The position numbers and the translations under genes are program-made. Shown here piece after piece: positions 9,421-18,470 of a DNA stretch of 64,000 bases; the first letter of the stretch is position 1, and the number at the start of each line of letters is the position of its first letter. Below the pieces are notes generated by a model that saw only the letters and a program-made list of their open reading frames with translations, searched no databases and was not told the DNA's origin. Origin of the DNA: Verrucomicrobiales bacterium. GTDB taxonomy: Bacteria > Verrucomicrobiota > Verrucomicrobiia > Verrucomicrobiales > DEV007. The stretch lies in assembly GCA_016795505.1 (NCBI GenBank), contig JAEUHH010000028.1, positions 49,696-113,695 on the forward strand, given 5' to 3'.

Positions 9421-9486
9421 GATGGGACCCGGTTGGCCCGGCGATCAAACAGGGTTGCTCTGGAGCAGAGACAGGGTCTGATCGGA
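9421..9486. repeat. 22-bp phased repeat, copy A (two clear units, one diverged)
   Basis: Units are at 9443-9464 (GATCAAACAGGGTTGCTCTG...) and 9465-9486 (GCAGAGACAGGGTCTGATCG...). A diverged third unit at 9421-9442 (core ACCCGGTT) is in phase. The copy lies between the SGNH gene's upstream region and rfbB; the rfbB stop codon begins 3 bases after the last unit. Confidence 0.8.
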
Positions 9487-9488
9487 AA

Positions 9489-10571
9489 TCAGGCGTCGGC
9501 TCCGAGGCGTTGCCCCTGGTAGGTGCCTTGCTGGATGCTCTCGATCCAGGCGTCGTTGTCGAAATACCACTGCACGGTTTTCTTGAAGCCGGTCTCCCAG
9601 GTTTCCTTGGGCTGCCAGCCGAGTTCGCGCTCGATCTTTTCGCAGTTGATCGCGTAGCGTCGGTCGTGGCCGGGCCGGTCGGTGACGTAGGTGATGAGGT
9701 CGTCGGCGAGGCGGGTTTCCCCCTCGGGCAGGCAGTCGTTGACCAGTTCGATGAGCTTGCGCACGACGTCGATGTTCTTCAATTCATTCCGCCCGCCGAT
9801 GTTATAGACTTCGCCGGGAGTGCCCCGCAGCAGGGCCAGGGTCAGACCGCGGCAATGGTCGTCGACGTAGAGCCAGTCGCGCACGTTGGAACCGTCTCCG
9901 TAGACGGGCAGTTTCTCGCCGCGGCGGGCCTTGGCGATCATGAGGGGGATGAGTTTTTCCGGGAACTGCCGCGGACCGTAATTGTTCGAGCAGTTGGTGG
10001 TGACGACGGGGAGGTGGAAGGTGTGGAAGTAGGCCCGCGCGAGGTGGTCGCTGCCGGCTTTGCTGGCGGAATAGGGGCTGTTCGGCGCGTAGGGCGTGGT
10101 TTCCGAAAAGGCGGGATCGTCGGGCTCGAGGGAGCCATAGACTTCGTCGGTGGAGACGTGGAGAAAGCGGAATCCGTCCCCTGTGCCGGCGGCCTGGCGC
10201 TTTTTGTGGTGATTTCGCGCGGCATGGAGCATCTGGAAGGTGCCGACGAAATTGGTGAGGATGAATTGCTCGGGGGCATCGATGGACCGGTCCACGTGGG
10301 ACTCGGCGGCGAGGTGCATGACGGCATCGAAATCGTGCTCGGCGTAAAGCTTTTCGAGCAGGGCGGCGTCGCAGATGTCACCCTGGACAAAAAGGTGCCG
10401 GGGATCGCCGGCGAGCGCGGCGAGATTCTCGGGATTGCCGGCGTAGGTGAGCTTGTCGAGATTGACGACGCGCTCGATGGAGACGCCGAGTTCGTCCGCG
10501 GCAGGCCCGAGGAGGTAGTGGACGAGATTGGAGCCGATGAAGCCGGCTCCGCCGGTGACGAGAATGCGCAT
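9489..10571 (-). CDS. rfbB: dTDP-glucose 4,6-dehydratase
   Basis: The second step of dTDP-L-rhamnose synthesis: dTDP-glucose to dTDP-4-keto-6-deoxyglucose, in the cytoplasm. The 360-residue extended SDR has the NAD-binding GGAGFIGSNLVHYLL at the N-terminus, HLAAESHVDRSID, STDEVYGSLE, the catalytic YSASKAGSDHLARAY, and NNYGPRQFPEKLIPLMI. Its neighbour rfbD, 73 bases upstream on the same strand, performs a later step. Together they feed rhamnose to O-antigen or other surface glycans. rfbA and rfbC are not in the window. Confidence 0.96.
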   Translation of the reverse strand: MRILVTGGAGFIGSNLVHYLLGPAADELGVSIERVVNLDKLTYAGNPENLAALAGDPRHLFVQGDICDAALLEKLYAEHDFDAVMHLAAESHVDRSIDAPEQFILTNFVGTFQMLHAARNHHKKRQAAGTGDGFRFLHVSTDEVYGSLEPDDPAFSETTPYAPNSPYSASKAGSDHLARAYFHTFHLPVVTTNCSNNYGPRQFPEKLIPLMIAKARRGEKLPVYGDGSNVRDWLYVDDHCRGLTLALLRGTPGEVYNIGGRNELKNIDVVRKLIELVNDCLPEGETRLADDLITYVTDRPGHDRRYAINCEKIERELGWQPKETWETGFKKTVQWYFDNDAWIESIQQGTYQGQRLGADA

Positions 10572-10644
10572 GGCGACAGTTTGCTGAGGTGAAAAGGTGT
10601 GTTCCGGGCCGCCAAGATAGCCGGGGCGGGTGGCGGCTCAACCG

Positions 10645-11544
10645 CTAAACGCGCAAAAACCGGGGGGCGACATGGTCTGCGATGTAGCGGCGCAGGGGCA
10701 CGCGCCAGTCGGGCAGGGTGCGACCGGTCAGGGACTCGTAGCGGGCGGTGGAGAGCACGGTCTGCCGGGGCCGCAGGGCGCGTTTGCCGAAAAGTTCGTC
10801 CATCGACATGGGCTCGACGGTGCGGGCACGGACTTCGACGCCGCATTCGATGGCGCAATCGACGCAATACTGCGCCCACTCCTGCCAGGTGCAGCTGCCC
10901 GCATTGCAGAGGTGGAGGAGGCCACTGGCGCGCGCGTCGAAGAGCAGGGGCTCGAGTGCGGCGGCCATGTCTCCGGTGTAGGAGGGGCAGCCGACCCGGT
11001 CGCTGACGACGTGGAGCCGTTCGTTCTTCACTGCCAGCTCGACGGCCCAGTCGGGGGTGGCGAGGGCTTTGCCGGGTCCGTAGAGCCAGGTGAGGCGGAC
11101 GACGAGATGGTGGTCGGAGGCAGCCAGGGTGGCCTCCTCGCCCTCGGCTTTGGACTGGCCGTAAACGCTGAGGGGATTGATGGGGTCGTCCTCGGTGTAG
11201 GGGGCGTTTTTTTCGCCATCGAAGACGTAATCGGTGCTGAAATTGATGAGTCGGATACCCCGTCCGGCGCACCAGCGGGCGATCGCGCCGGGAGCGATGA
11301 CGTTGAGCTGGTCGGCTTCGTCCGGATGGAGCTCGCAGTGGTCGACGTTGGTATTCCCGGCGGCGAGTAGGACGAGGTCGGCCGGCAAAGGATCCAGGGC
11401 CTCGCGCAGCCGGCGCTCTGACCAGGCGAGGTCGAGGTCGTAGCGGGTCAGCGGGATGACATCGTATCGGGGCTGGCAGGTCTCCAGCAAGGCGCGGCCG
11501 AGTCGGCCGTTGGATCCGATGATGACGACGTGAGGGCGGCTCAT
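10645..11544 (-). CDS. rfbD: dTDP-4-dehydrorhamnose reductase
   Basis: An NAD(P)H-dependent SDR that completes dTDP-L-rhamnose. Its 299 residues match the family. The nucleotide-binding loop is GSNGRLGRALLE, followed by AAGNTNVDHCELHPDEADQLNVIAPG, the STDYVFDGEKNAPYTEDDPINPLSVYGQSKAEGE block with the Tyr-x-x-x-Lys pair, and RLTWLYGPG. It forms a gene pair with the downstream rfbB. Confidence 0.95.
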   Translation of the reverse strand: MSRPHVVIIGSNGRLGRALLETCQPRYDVIPLTRYDLDLAWSERRLREALDPLPADLVLLAAGNTNVDHCELHPDEADQLNVIAPGAIARWCAGRGIRLINFSTDYVFDGEKNAPYTEDDPINPLSVYGQSKAEGEEATLAASDHHLVVRLTWLYGPGKALATPDWAVELAVKNERLHVVSDRVGCPSYTGDMAAALEPLLFDARASGLLHLCNAGSCTWQEWAQYCVDCAIECGVEVRARTVEPMSMDELFGKRALRPRQTVLSTARYESLTGRTLPDWRVPLRRYIADHVAPRFLRV

Positions 11545-11577
11545 GAGACGGGGACGGGCGCCCCGGGGACGCGCAAA

Positions 11578-11600
11578 GTGCCCGGACTGGGCGGAGCTGA
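11578..11600. repeat. Short intergenic motif CCGGACTGGGC-GAGCTGA
   Basis: CCCGGACTGGGCGGAGCTGA lies between the trkH stop and the rfbD start. Nineteen bases of it match the copy at 34209-34234 with two differences. Confidence 0.45.
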
Positions 11601-11620
11601 CAAGTCAAATCGGCCCGCGA

Positions 11621-13099
11621 TCAATATCGCCGCCAGAGAGAGGGCAGGAAGAGCACGAGGATGGCGTAGAATTCCAGCCGACCGATTGCCATGACGAGGC
11701 TCAACAGCAAGAGGGATCCGGAGTGGAGGCCGGAGAAGTTGTCCGTGGGCCCGAGCTGGCCCATACCGGGGCCGACGTTGAAAAGGGTGGCGAGGACGGC
11801 CCCGAAGGCGCTGGTGAGGTCCAGATGGGGCTCCATCAAGGCCACGAGGAGGGCCGTGACGCCACAGGTGCAAAAGGCGAAGGAAATGAAGATCATGGTC
11901 TGGAGCCGCACGCTTTCGTCTGGCGCGGCCCCGTTGAGACGCAGGCGGAAGACCTGATTGGGGCGGAAGGATTTCACCAATTCCTGGAGGGAAATCTTGG
12001 TGAAGAGGATGATGCGGTTCATCTTCACCCCGCCGGCCGTGGACCCCGCGCAGCCTCCCACCGCCATCAACCCGAGCACGAGGAGCCGGGAAAAAGTGGG
12101 CCACTGGTCGTAGTCCTCGGTGGCAAATCCCGTGGTGGTGCTGATGGAAACGACGGTGAAAAAAGCCTGGCGCACCCCGGAGAGGAAGCTGGTGTCCTCG
12201 TGCGTGAGGTGCAAGTTGAGACCAATGGCGCCACAGACCGCTGCGAGGAAGATCAGGTAGTAGCGGGCCTCCTCCTCGGCGCGCAGACGGCTCCAACGGC
12301 CCGTGAAGAGGAAGATGTAGAGCATGAAACTCACGCCGCCGAAAAACATGAAGGCGGTGAGCCACATCTCCATGGTCAGGCTGCTCCAGTGGGCGAGGCT
12401 TTTGTTTTCTGTACTGAAGCCGCCCGTGGAGATCGTGGTCATGGCGTGATTGATGGCCTCGTAGGGTGTCATGCCCAGCCACCACAGGCCGACCGCACAG
12501 AGGGCGGAGAGACCCAGATAGACGAGCAACAGCTTCTTGGCCACATCGCGGATGCGCACGGCGGCGGCGTCCGAAATGTTGAGGCTCGACTCGTGCTGCA
12601 TCAGGGAGCGGCTGCCGACGCCGAGGAAGGACAGCACGGCCACGAACAGCACGACGATGCCGACGCCGCCGAGCCATTGTGTCACCGAGCGCCAGAGCAG
12701 CAGGCTGCGGGGCCAGGGGTCGAGGTCGGAAATCACCGACGATCCGGTGGTGGTAAAGCCGGACATCGACTCAAAGTAAGCGCCGGCAAAAGACAGGCGC
12801 GGCTCGCCGAGCAGGTAGGGCAGCGCGCCGGCCAGGGCGGACAGCAGCCAGCCGACTCCGACGATGACCATGGCCTCGCGACGCAAGACCTCATTACCCG
12901 TGCCGCGACCGGCGATCATGCCGCTGATGCCGACGAACAGGGTGATGCCGGTGGACCAACCCAGAGCCTCCAGGCCGGCTCGACCCGACTCGGGCGACGC
13001 CTGCATCTCGTAAAAGGCAAAGCCGGCACAAGCGGCCATGCTGAGGCCGATGAGGCAGAGCAACACGCCGAGGATTTTGGCAATGAGGCGGAAATTCAT
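11621..13099 (-). CDS. trkH: Trk-type potassium uptake protein, membrane subunit
   Basis: A multipass inner-membrane K+ channel subunit of 492 residues. The selectivity-filter repeats typical of TrkH are visible: SGFTTTGSSVISDLD (first), ISTGGFSTENKSLAHWSS (second), VSISTTTGFATEDYDQWP (third) and FNVGPGMGQLGPTDNFSGL (fourth). It is followed upstream on the same strand by trkA (16-base gap), the cytoplasmic NAD-binding regulatory subunit, so the pair forms one operon. Confidence 0.96.
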   Translation of the reverse strand: MNFRLIAKILGVLLCLIGLSMAACAGFAFYEMQASPESGRAGLEALGWSTGITLFVGISGMIAGRGTGNEVLRREAMVIVGVGWLLSALAGALPYLLGEPRLSFAGAYFESMSGFTTTGSSVISDLDPWPRSLLLWRSVTQWLGGVGIVVLFVAVLSFLGVGSRSLMQHESSLNISDAAAVRIRDVAKKLLLVYLGLSALCAVGLWWLGMTPYEAINHAMTTISTGGFSTENKSLAHWSSLTMEMWLTAFMFFGGVSFMLYIFLFTGRWSRLRAEEEARYYLIFLAAVCGAIGLNLHLTHEDTSFLSGVRQAFFTVVSISTTTGFATEDYDQWPTFSRLLVLGLMAVGGCAGSTAGGVKMNRIILFTKISLQELVKSFRPNQVFRLRLNGAAPDESVRLQTMIFISFAFCTCGVTALLVALMEPHLDLTSAFGAVLATLFNVGPGMGQLGPTDNFSGLHSGSLLLLSLVMAIGRLEFYAILVLFLPSLWRRY

Positions 13100-13115
13100 G
13101 GCAGGCGCGGAGAGA

Positions 13116-14468
13116 TCAGCCCCCCACCAGTTTCAGGAAGGCTTTCTTCGCCTTTGGCGAGACCAGTGCGTAGAGGTGGTCACCGGCGGCAATCTCATCC
13201 TCCGCGGCCGGCGCCACGGCGCGGATGCCGTGGAGCAGGGCCATGAGCACGCAATTGTCCGGCCATTTCACCTCGCGCACCTTTTTGCCGGCGGCGGCGG
13301 AGCCTTCCTGGACCGCGGCCTCGATCAGCTCGCCGGCATGCAACCGCCGCACCAGGTGGAAGCGATCCGAGGTGACGAAACGCATCAGGTCGCGCCGGGT
13401 GGCCTCGCGCGGGCTCACCGCGGCCCGGATGCCGAGCCGCTCGCCGAAGCGGGTCATGGCATCGGCGTAGTCGGCACGGTGAATCAGGGTGAGGCAGTTT
13501 TTCGTGCCGAGACTCTGCGCCTGGATGCAGGTCATCACGTTGTCCTCGTCCACCTCCGTCACGGCGATGAAAAAATCGGCCTGGCCCACATTTTCCTCCT
13601 TCAACTCGGCCAGCGAAGTGGCATCGGCATTCAGCACCGTGGCATTGGCGAGCGACTCCGTGAGGTATTCGCAGCGTCCCGGGTCGGTCTCGAAGATACG
13701 CACCCGGCTGTTCCAGCTCTCCATGCTCTGGGCGAGGGAAAAGCCATACTCGCCACCTCCAAAGATGACCACGTTGGTCTCCGGCTCGCGTCCGCCACCT
13801 GGGGATTGGAGCTTCCAGGCCACCTCATGCAGCCGGTTCGGGTCGCCGAAAAGAGTCACCACATCGCCCGGCTCCAGACGATCCTCGGCTCCCGGGATGA
13901 TCGACTCCTCGCCACGCAGGATGGCGCCGACCCGGACGCGGGGGGGAAACTCGATCTCACGCAGCGGCCGGCCGGTGAGACCGCTGTCGCGGGCGATTTT
14001 CACCTGCTGCAGTTCGATGTGGCCGCGCGCGATCTCCTCGACAAAAAGCGAGTGAGGATTGCGGACGAATTTCGCCAGTTCGATGGCTGCGAGACGCTCC
14101 GAGCTGAAGAGGTAATCGATCCCGAAATGGGAGCGGAAATCGAAGAGGAATTCCTCGCGCTGCAGCCCGGGATGCACCCGGCAGATCACCTGGGCGGCCC
14201 CGAGCGCTTTCGCCATCGAGCAGGACACGAGATTGATGTTGTTGTTGCTCGTCAGGGCCATGAACAGCCCGCACTCGGCCACGCCGGCTTCCAGCAGGGT
14301 GTTCACCGAGGCGCCGTCGGCATTCATCACCCGGGCGTCGATCTTGTTGTCGAGCTCGGTGGCGACTTTTTCGTCGGCCTCGATCACCACGATCGCATGT
14401 TGCTCCCGCGACAGGCTCAGGGCCATGTGGCGTCCGATCTCGCCGGCGCCGACGATGATGATATTCAT
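13116..14468 (-). CDS. trkA: Trk system potassium transport regulatory protein
   Basis: A peripheral cytoplasmic protein that gates TrkH. Its 450 residues contain two RCK halves, each with a Rossmann glycine motif: MNIIIVGAGEIGRHMALSLS at residue 1 and NVVIFGGGEYGFSLAQSME near residue 230. Each is followed by a TrkA-C domain (for example LRADSGLTGRPLREIEFP and SAAAGKKVREVKWPDNCVL). trkA is the first gene of the trkA-trkH operon. Confidence 0.96.
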   Translation of the reverse strand: MNIIIVGAGEIGRHMALSLSREQHAIVVIEADEKVATELDNKIDARVMNADGASVNTLLEAGVAECGLFMALTSNNNINLVSCSMAKALGAAQVICRVHPGLQREEFLFDFRSHFGIDYLFSSERLAAIELAKFVRNPHSLFVEEIARGHIELQQVKIARDSGLTGRPLREIEFPPRVRVGAILRGEESIIPGAEDRLEPGDVVTLFGDPNRLHEVAWKLQSPGGGREPETNVVIFGGGEYGFSLAQSMESWNSRVRIFETDPGRCEYLTESLANATVLNADATSLAELKEENVGQADFFIAVTEVDEDNVMTCIQAQSLGTKNCLTLIHRADYADAMTRFGERLGIRAAVSPREATRRDLMRFVTSDRFHLVRRLHAGELIEAAVQEGSAAAGKKVREVKWPDNCVLMALLHGIRAVAPAAEDEIAAGDHLYALVSPKAKKAFLKLVGG

Positions 14469-14632
14469 GTGGGATAGGGGAAACAGCCCGCCGCGGGCTC
14501 CTTCGCAGGCGGAAACGATTCGGGGATGCTAGGTTTCTTTACCGTTCCGGTCAATCTCCGGCTGTGGATTGACAGCGGGACGTTTCCGGCGTGCATTCGC
14601 GGCCTCATCAGGATCCCGTCCCACCCGTTCGC

Positions 14633-15580
14633 GTGCCCGCCTACACCACGATTCTCACCGCCCTCGCGCCCATCTTCCTGGTGATGGCCGCCGGTGGTCT
14701 GGCGCAGCGGCGGGGCCTGCTGTCGGATGATCTGGAGACGGGCATGATGAAGCTCGTGCTCATCATCCTGGCTCCCTGCCTGATCTTCACGAAAATCGCC
14801 GGAAATCCCTCGCTCGAGCGGGTCGGCCTGGCGGTCTGGTCGATCGCCAGCGGCCTGGTGCTCATTCTGGTCGGCTATGCCGTCGCCTACGGGGCGGCCC
14901 GGCTCTTTGGGCTTCGCCATGGGCACGGGCTGCGGACCTTCACCATCTCCGCCGGCATTCAAAATTACGGCTTCATGGCCCTGCCGGTCGTGGTGGAGCT
15001 CTGGCCGGACGATCCCGGCCCCGCCGGCCTGATCTTTGTCCACGGCCTCGGGGTCGAGATCGCCCTGTGGACCGTCGGCATGTGGATCATCTCCGGCCAT
15101 GGCGCCCCATCATGGAAAATGCTGGTGAATGGCCCCTTCATCGCCGTCGTCGCCAGTCTGACGCTCAACTACACCGGCGGTCACGCCCTGATCCCCGACG
15201 TGTTCCGGCGGGCCATGGCCATGCTGGGTGACTGCTCCATCCCGATGTCGCTGTTCATGATCGGCGCGACCATCGGCCGGCTTTTTGAGCGCCAGTTTCT
15301 CGGTGAGATGGCCCGCATCGCCTTCGCGAGCATCCTCGTGCGGCTGGTTGCCATCCCCGCCATCATCCTCACTGCCGTCTCCCTGCTTCCCCTGCCGCTG
15401 GAACTCAAAAAAGTGCTCATCGTTCAGGCAGGCATGCCGGCGGCAGTCTTTCCCATCGTCATGGCCCGCCTCTACGGTGGGCATCCGCAGACCGCGATCC
15501 AAGTCGTGCTCGCCACCACTCTCGCGAGTGTCATCACTGCGCCGCTGGTGATCGCTCTCGGCCTCTCGTGGCTGGGTTGA
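14633..15580 (+). CDS. AEC-family (auxin efflux carrier-like) transporter
   Basis: A hydrophobic protein of about 315 residues with some ten predicted membrane segments. It opens with VPAYTTILTALAPIFLVMAAGGLAQRRGLL and ends with QVVLATTLASVITAPLVIALGLSWLG, which is the AEC/MdcF/YfdV architecture. An internal GTG at 14633 puts the first helix at the N-terminus; a GTG at 14591 would add 14 Pro/Arg-rich residues. Family members export or exchange small carboxylates; the substrate is unknown. It is divergent from trkA. Confidence 0.85.
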   Translation: MPAYTTILTALAPIFLVMAAGGLAQRRGLLSDDLETGMMKLVLIILAPCLIFTKIAGNPSLERVGLAVWSIASGLVLILVGYAVAYGAARLFGLRHGHGLRTFTISAGIQNYGFMALPVVVELWPDDPGPAGLIFVHGLGVEIALWTVGMWIISGHGAPSWKMLVNGPFIAVVASLTLNYTGGHALIPDVFRRAMAMLGDCSIPMSLFMIGATIGRLFERQFLGEMARIAFASILVRLVAIPAIILTAVSLLPLPLELKKVLIVQAGMPAAVFPIVMARLYGGHPQTAIQVVLATTLASVITAPLVIALGLSWLG

Positions 15581-15627
15581 GTGGCTCCGGCTGGCAAATC
15601 TTGTCGGCCTTCCCTCCTGCCTGAACG

Positions 15628-15668
15628 CAAAAAAGAAACCGCCGTGCCCGGCTTTCCGGACACGGCGG
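15628..15668 (-). terminator. Intrinsic terminator after the Ala-rich lipoprotein gene
   Basis: CCGCCGTG ... CACGGCGG (15639-15668) forms a strong stem. On the minus strand it is followed by TTTCTTTTTT. It lies 54 bases beyond the stop of the minus-strand gene at 15722. Confidence 0.85.
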
Positions 15669-15721
15669 CTCGGTGAAATCTCGAAAAAATTATCTCGGAT
15701 TCAGAATCGTCGGACGACCAA

Positions 15722-16024
15722 TCACTTGGTCGCGCCTTCGACGGCCTTGGCGGCATCGTTCACGGCGCCCTTGGCGGCGTCGGCGGCACCGGCAGCGGCG
15801 TCCTTGGCAGCTTCAGCGGCACCACTGGCGGCTTCCTTCACGGCTTCACCGGCGGCCTTGGCGGCTTCACCGGCTTTTTCACCAGCTTCCTTGGCGGCTT
15901 CACCAGCCTTGTCCATGGAGCCAGCGGCGCTGTCGGCGGCCTTCTCGCAGGAAACGGTCGCGAAAGCGAAACCGATCACGGTCACGGCAGCCATCATTTT
16001 CACAGTCAGGTCTTTGAGTTTCAT
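15722..16024 (-). CDS. Ala/Lys-rich amphipathic-repeat lipoprotein
   Basis: A 100-residue protein. Residues 1-26 form a probable lipoprotein signal (MKLKDLTVKMMAAVTVIGFAFATVSC), with Cys26 as the likely lipidation site (VSC is a slightly atypical lipobox). The remainder is a near-perfect periodic helix: AGEAAKEAGEKAGEAAKAAG, then AVKEAASGAAEAAKDAAAGA. The 3- to 4-residue spacing of Ala with alternating Glu/Lys resembles LEA-like or apolipoprotein-like helices. It is likely to lie on or between membranes. It is divergent from leuC and has its own terminator. No function is known. Confidence 0.75.
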   Translation of the reverse strand: MKLKDLTVKMMAAVTVIGFAFATVSCEKAADSAAGSMDKAGEAAKEAGEKAGEAAKAAGEAVKEAASGAAEAAKDAAAGAADAAKGAVNDAAKAVEGATK

Positions 16025-16252
16025 ATCAGTGTAGGTTGGATTGGGTTCGAGAGTTACAGGCGGTAGTAGTGACACAGCTTTTCCAGAATTCAAGACTTCG
16101 CTTTTAGAATCCTCAAAAGTTTCCGTTACCAAGCCGTCCTGAAGCGTGCTACGCTCCCCGCCCGCGTGGCGGATGCTCCGCCACCGGCGTTTCCCGGCCG
16201 TCCGATCCGGCGTAATCCTCATTTCCAGTCCCGTTTTCCGCAAATCGCATCC

Positions 16253-17671
16253 ATGAGCCAGAGCCTGTTTGAAAAAGTGTGGAATGCCCACGCCGTGCGC
16301 CGTCTTTCCAACGGCCAGACCCAACTCCTCATCGGCACCCACCTGATCCACGAGGTCACCAGCCCGCAGGCCTTCGGCATGATGCGCGACCTCGGACTTC
16401 AGGTGAAATACCCCCATCGCACCTTTGCCACGGTCGACCACATCGTCCCGACCCAGCAACAACTCGTCGAGCCCTTCGCCGACCCCCTCGCCCAAGAGAT
16501 GATCGAGGCGCTGCGGAAAAACTGCGAAGAGTTCGGCATCACCTTCTTTGACATCCGCACCGGCCGGCAGGGCATCGTCCACGTCGTCGGACCCGAGCAG
16601 GGCATCACCCAGCCCGGCACCACCATCGCCTGCGGCGACAGCCACACCGCCACCCACGGAGCTTTTGGCGCCATCGCCTTCGGCATCGGCACCACTCAGA
16701 TCCGCGACGTGCTCGCCACCCAGACCATGGCGCTCGGCAAGCTGAAGGTCCGCCGCATCAATGTCGACGGCCAGCTCCAGCCCGGCGTCTATGCCAAGGA
16801 CGTCATCCTCCACATCATCAAGCTGCTCGGCGCCAAAGGCGGCATCGGCTATGCCTACGAATACGGCGGCAGCGTCTTCGACCAGTTCTCCATGGAGGAG
16901 CGCATGACCGTCTGCAACATGTCCATCGAGGGCGGCGCGCGCTGCGGCTATGTGAATCCCGACGAAAAGACCTTCGCCTACCTCAAGGGCCGTCCCTACT
17001 GCCCCCAGGGGGCTGATTGGGATGCCGCCGTCGAACAGTGGAAAGCCGTCGCCTCCGACCCCGGCTGCCATTACGACGACGTGGTCAACATCCGCGCCGA
17101 GGATATCGCCCCGTCCGTCACCTGGGGCATCTCGCCCGACCACGGCATCTTCGTCACCGAGCACATTCCCGATCCCGCCCAGGAATCTGATCCCGAGAAG
17201 CGGCAATCCATCGTCGAGGCCCTCGAATACATGAAATTGCCCGCCGGAGCCCCCATCGCCGGCACCAAGGTCGACGTCTGCTTCATCGGCAGTTGCACCA
17301 ACGGCCGCCTGTCCGATTTCCGCGAAGCCGCGAGATTCCTGAAAGGCCGCCATGTCGCTCCCGGCGTCAAAGCCATCGCCGTGCCCGGCTCCCAGATCGT
17401 CGACCAACTCTGCAAGCAGGAAGGCATCGACAAAATCTTCAGCGAAGCCGGCTTTGAGTGGCGCGAGGCTGGCTGTTCCATGTGTCTGGCGATGAATCCC
17501 GACAAACTCATCGGCGACCAGCTCTGCGCCAGCAGCAGCAACCGTAACTTCAAAGGCCGCCAGGGCAGCCCCACCGGCCGCACCATCCTGATGTCGCCTG
17601 TCATGGTCGCCGCCGCCGCCGTCACCGGAGTGGTCAGCGACGCCCGCGAAGTCTTCCCCGTCGCCGCCTGA
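16253..17671 (+). CDS. leuC: 3-isopropylmalate dehydratase, large subunit
   Basis: Leucine biosynthesis: isomerises 2- to 3-isopropylmalate with LeuD. The 472-residue aconitase-fold protein shows [22 protein letters not shown], and the 4Fe-4S cysteines in [18 protein letters not shown] and [13 protein letters not shown]. The start is the ATG at 16253 ([15 protein letters not shown], the family N-terminus); the frame is open further upstream to a GTG at 16166. leuD follows after 97 bases, so they form a likely operon. Confidence 0.97.
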   Translation: MSQSLFEKVWNAHAVRRLSNGQTQLLIGTHLIHEVTSPQAFGMMRDLGLQVKYPHRTFATVDHIVPTQQQLVEPFADPLAQEMIEALRKNCEEFGITFFDIRTGRQGIVHVVGPEQGITQPGTTIACGDSHTATHGAFGAIAFGIGTTQIRDVLATQTMALGKLKVRRINVDGQLQPGVYAKDVILHIIKLLGAKGGIGYAYEYGGSVFDQFSMEERMTVCNMSIEGGARCGYVNPDEKTFAYLKGRPYCPQGADWDAAVEQWKAVASDPGCHYDDVVNIRAEDIAPSVTWGISPDHGIFVTEHIPDPAQESDPEKRQSIVEALEYMKLPAGAPIAGTKVDVCFIGSCTNGRLSDFREAARFLKGRHVAPGVKAIAVPGSQIVDQLCKQEGIDKIFSEAGFEWREAGCSMCLAMNPDKLIGDQLCASSSNRNFKGRQGSPTGRTILMSPVMVAAAAVTGVVSDAREVFPVAA

Positions 17672-17768
17672 ACTGCCGACCCGCGGTTGGCGGTGGGACC
17701 GAAAAATTCAGCCGCCCCTCGCCGCCCGTCCTGAAAACTGAAAACTGAATCCCGAAAACCTTCCTCAA

Positions 17769-18374
17769 ATGGCCCTGGAAAAAATCATCACCGTGCGCGG
17801 CCGCGCCGTCTACGTCCCCGGCTCCGACATCGACACCGACCGCATCATCCCGGCGCGGTTCATGAAGTGCGTCACCTTCGACGGGCTTGGTCAGTACCTG
17901 TTCTATGACGTTCGTCATCAGGAAGACGGCACCGCGAAGGCACATCCCCTCAACGACCCGAAGCACGCCGGCGCATCGATCCTCATCTCCGGCGCCAATT
18001 TTGGCTGCGGCAGCTCCCGCGAGCACGCCCCGCAGGCCCTGCACAAAGCCGGCTTCCGCGCTGTCATCGCCCAGAGTTTTGCCGAGATTTTCTTCGGCAA
18101 CTGCGCCACCCTTGGCATGCCCTGCGTCGTGGCTGCGGCCGAAGACATCGAACGCCTCGCCGCCGCTGTCGAAGCCGACCCGACTCTGGAAGTCACCATC
18201 GACATCGAGAAAAACCGCGTCTTTTTCGGTGATCAGGATTGCCCCATCCACGTGGCCGACAGCGCCCGCGACGCCTTCCTCGCCGGCCTGTGGGATCCCA
18301 TCGGCGAACTGCTCGAGGGCGAAGCCGACATCGCCGAGACCGCCGGCAAGCTCCCCTATCTCGCCGCCCGCTGA
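17769..18374 (+). CDS. leuD: 3-isopropylmalate dehydratase, small subunit
   Basis: The 201-residue swivel-domain partner of LeuC. Signatures are GSDIDTDRIIPARFMK, FGCGSSREHAPQALHKAGF and SFAEIFFGNC. It sits 97 bases after leuC on the same strand. Downstream is a repeat copy, then the convergent priA. Confidence 0.97.
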   Translation: MALEKIITVRGRAVYVPGSDIDTDRIIPARFMKCVTFDGLGQYLFYDVRHQEDGTAKAHPLNDPKHAGASILISGANFGCGSSREHAPQALHKAGFRAVIAQSFAEIFFGNCATLGMPCVVAAAEDIERLAAAVEADPTLEVTIDIEKNRVFFGDQDCPIHVADSARDAFLAGLWDPIGELLEGEADIAETAGKLPYLAAR

Positions 18375-18401
18375 TCGCGGGCCGGGAGGGCGCCCTTTTC
18401 C

Positions 18402-18445
18402 GATCCAACCCTGTTTGATCGCCGATCCAACAGGGTCTGATCGGA
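18402..18445. repeat. 22-bp phased repeat, copy B (two units, opposed cores)
   Basis: Units are at 18402-18423 (GATCCAACCCTGTTTGATCG...) and 18424-18445 (GATCCAACAGGGTCTGATCG...). The core is in opposite orientation in the two units. It lies between the convergent leuD and priA genes. Confidence 0.85.
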
Positions 18446-18470
18446 ATCGCTCGGGGCTTTCTGCCCCGCA

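Noticed and set aside
12921..12964. A GACGAACAGGGT-like core within trkH
   Set aside because: Only one unit-like core; the neighbouring 22 bases do not match, and the sequence is well explained by TrkH coding.
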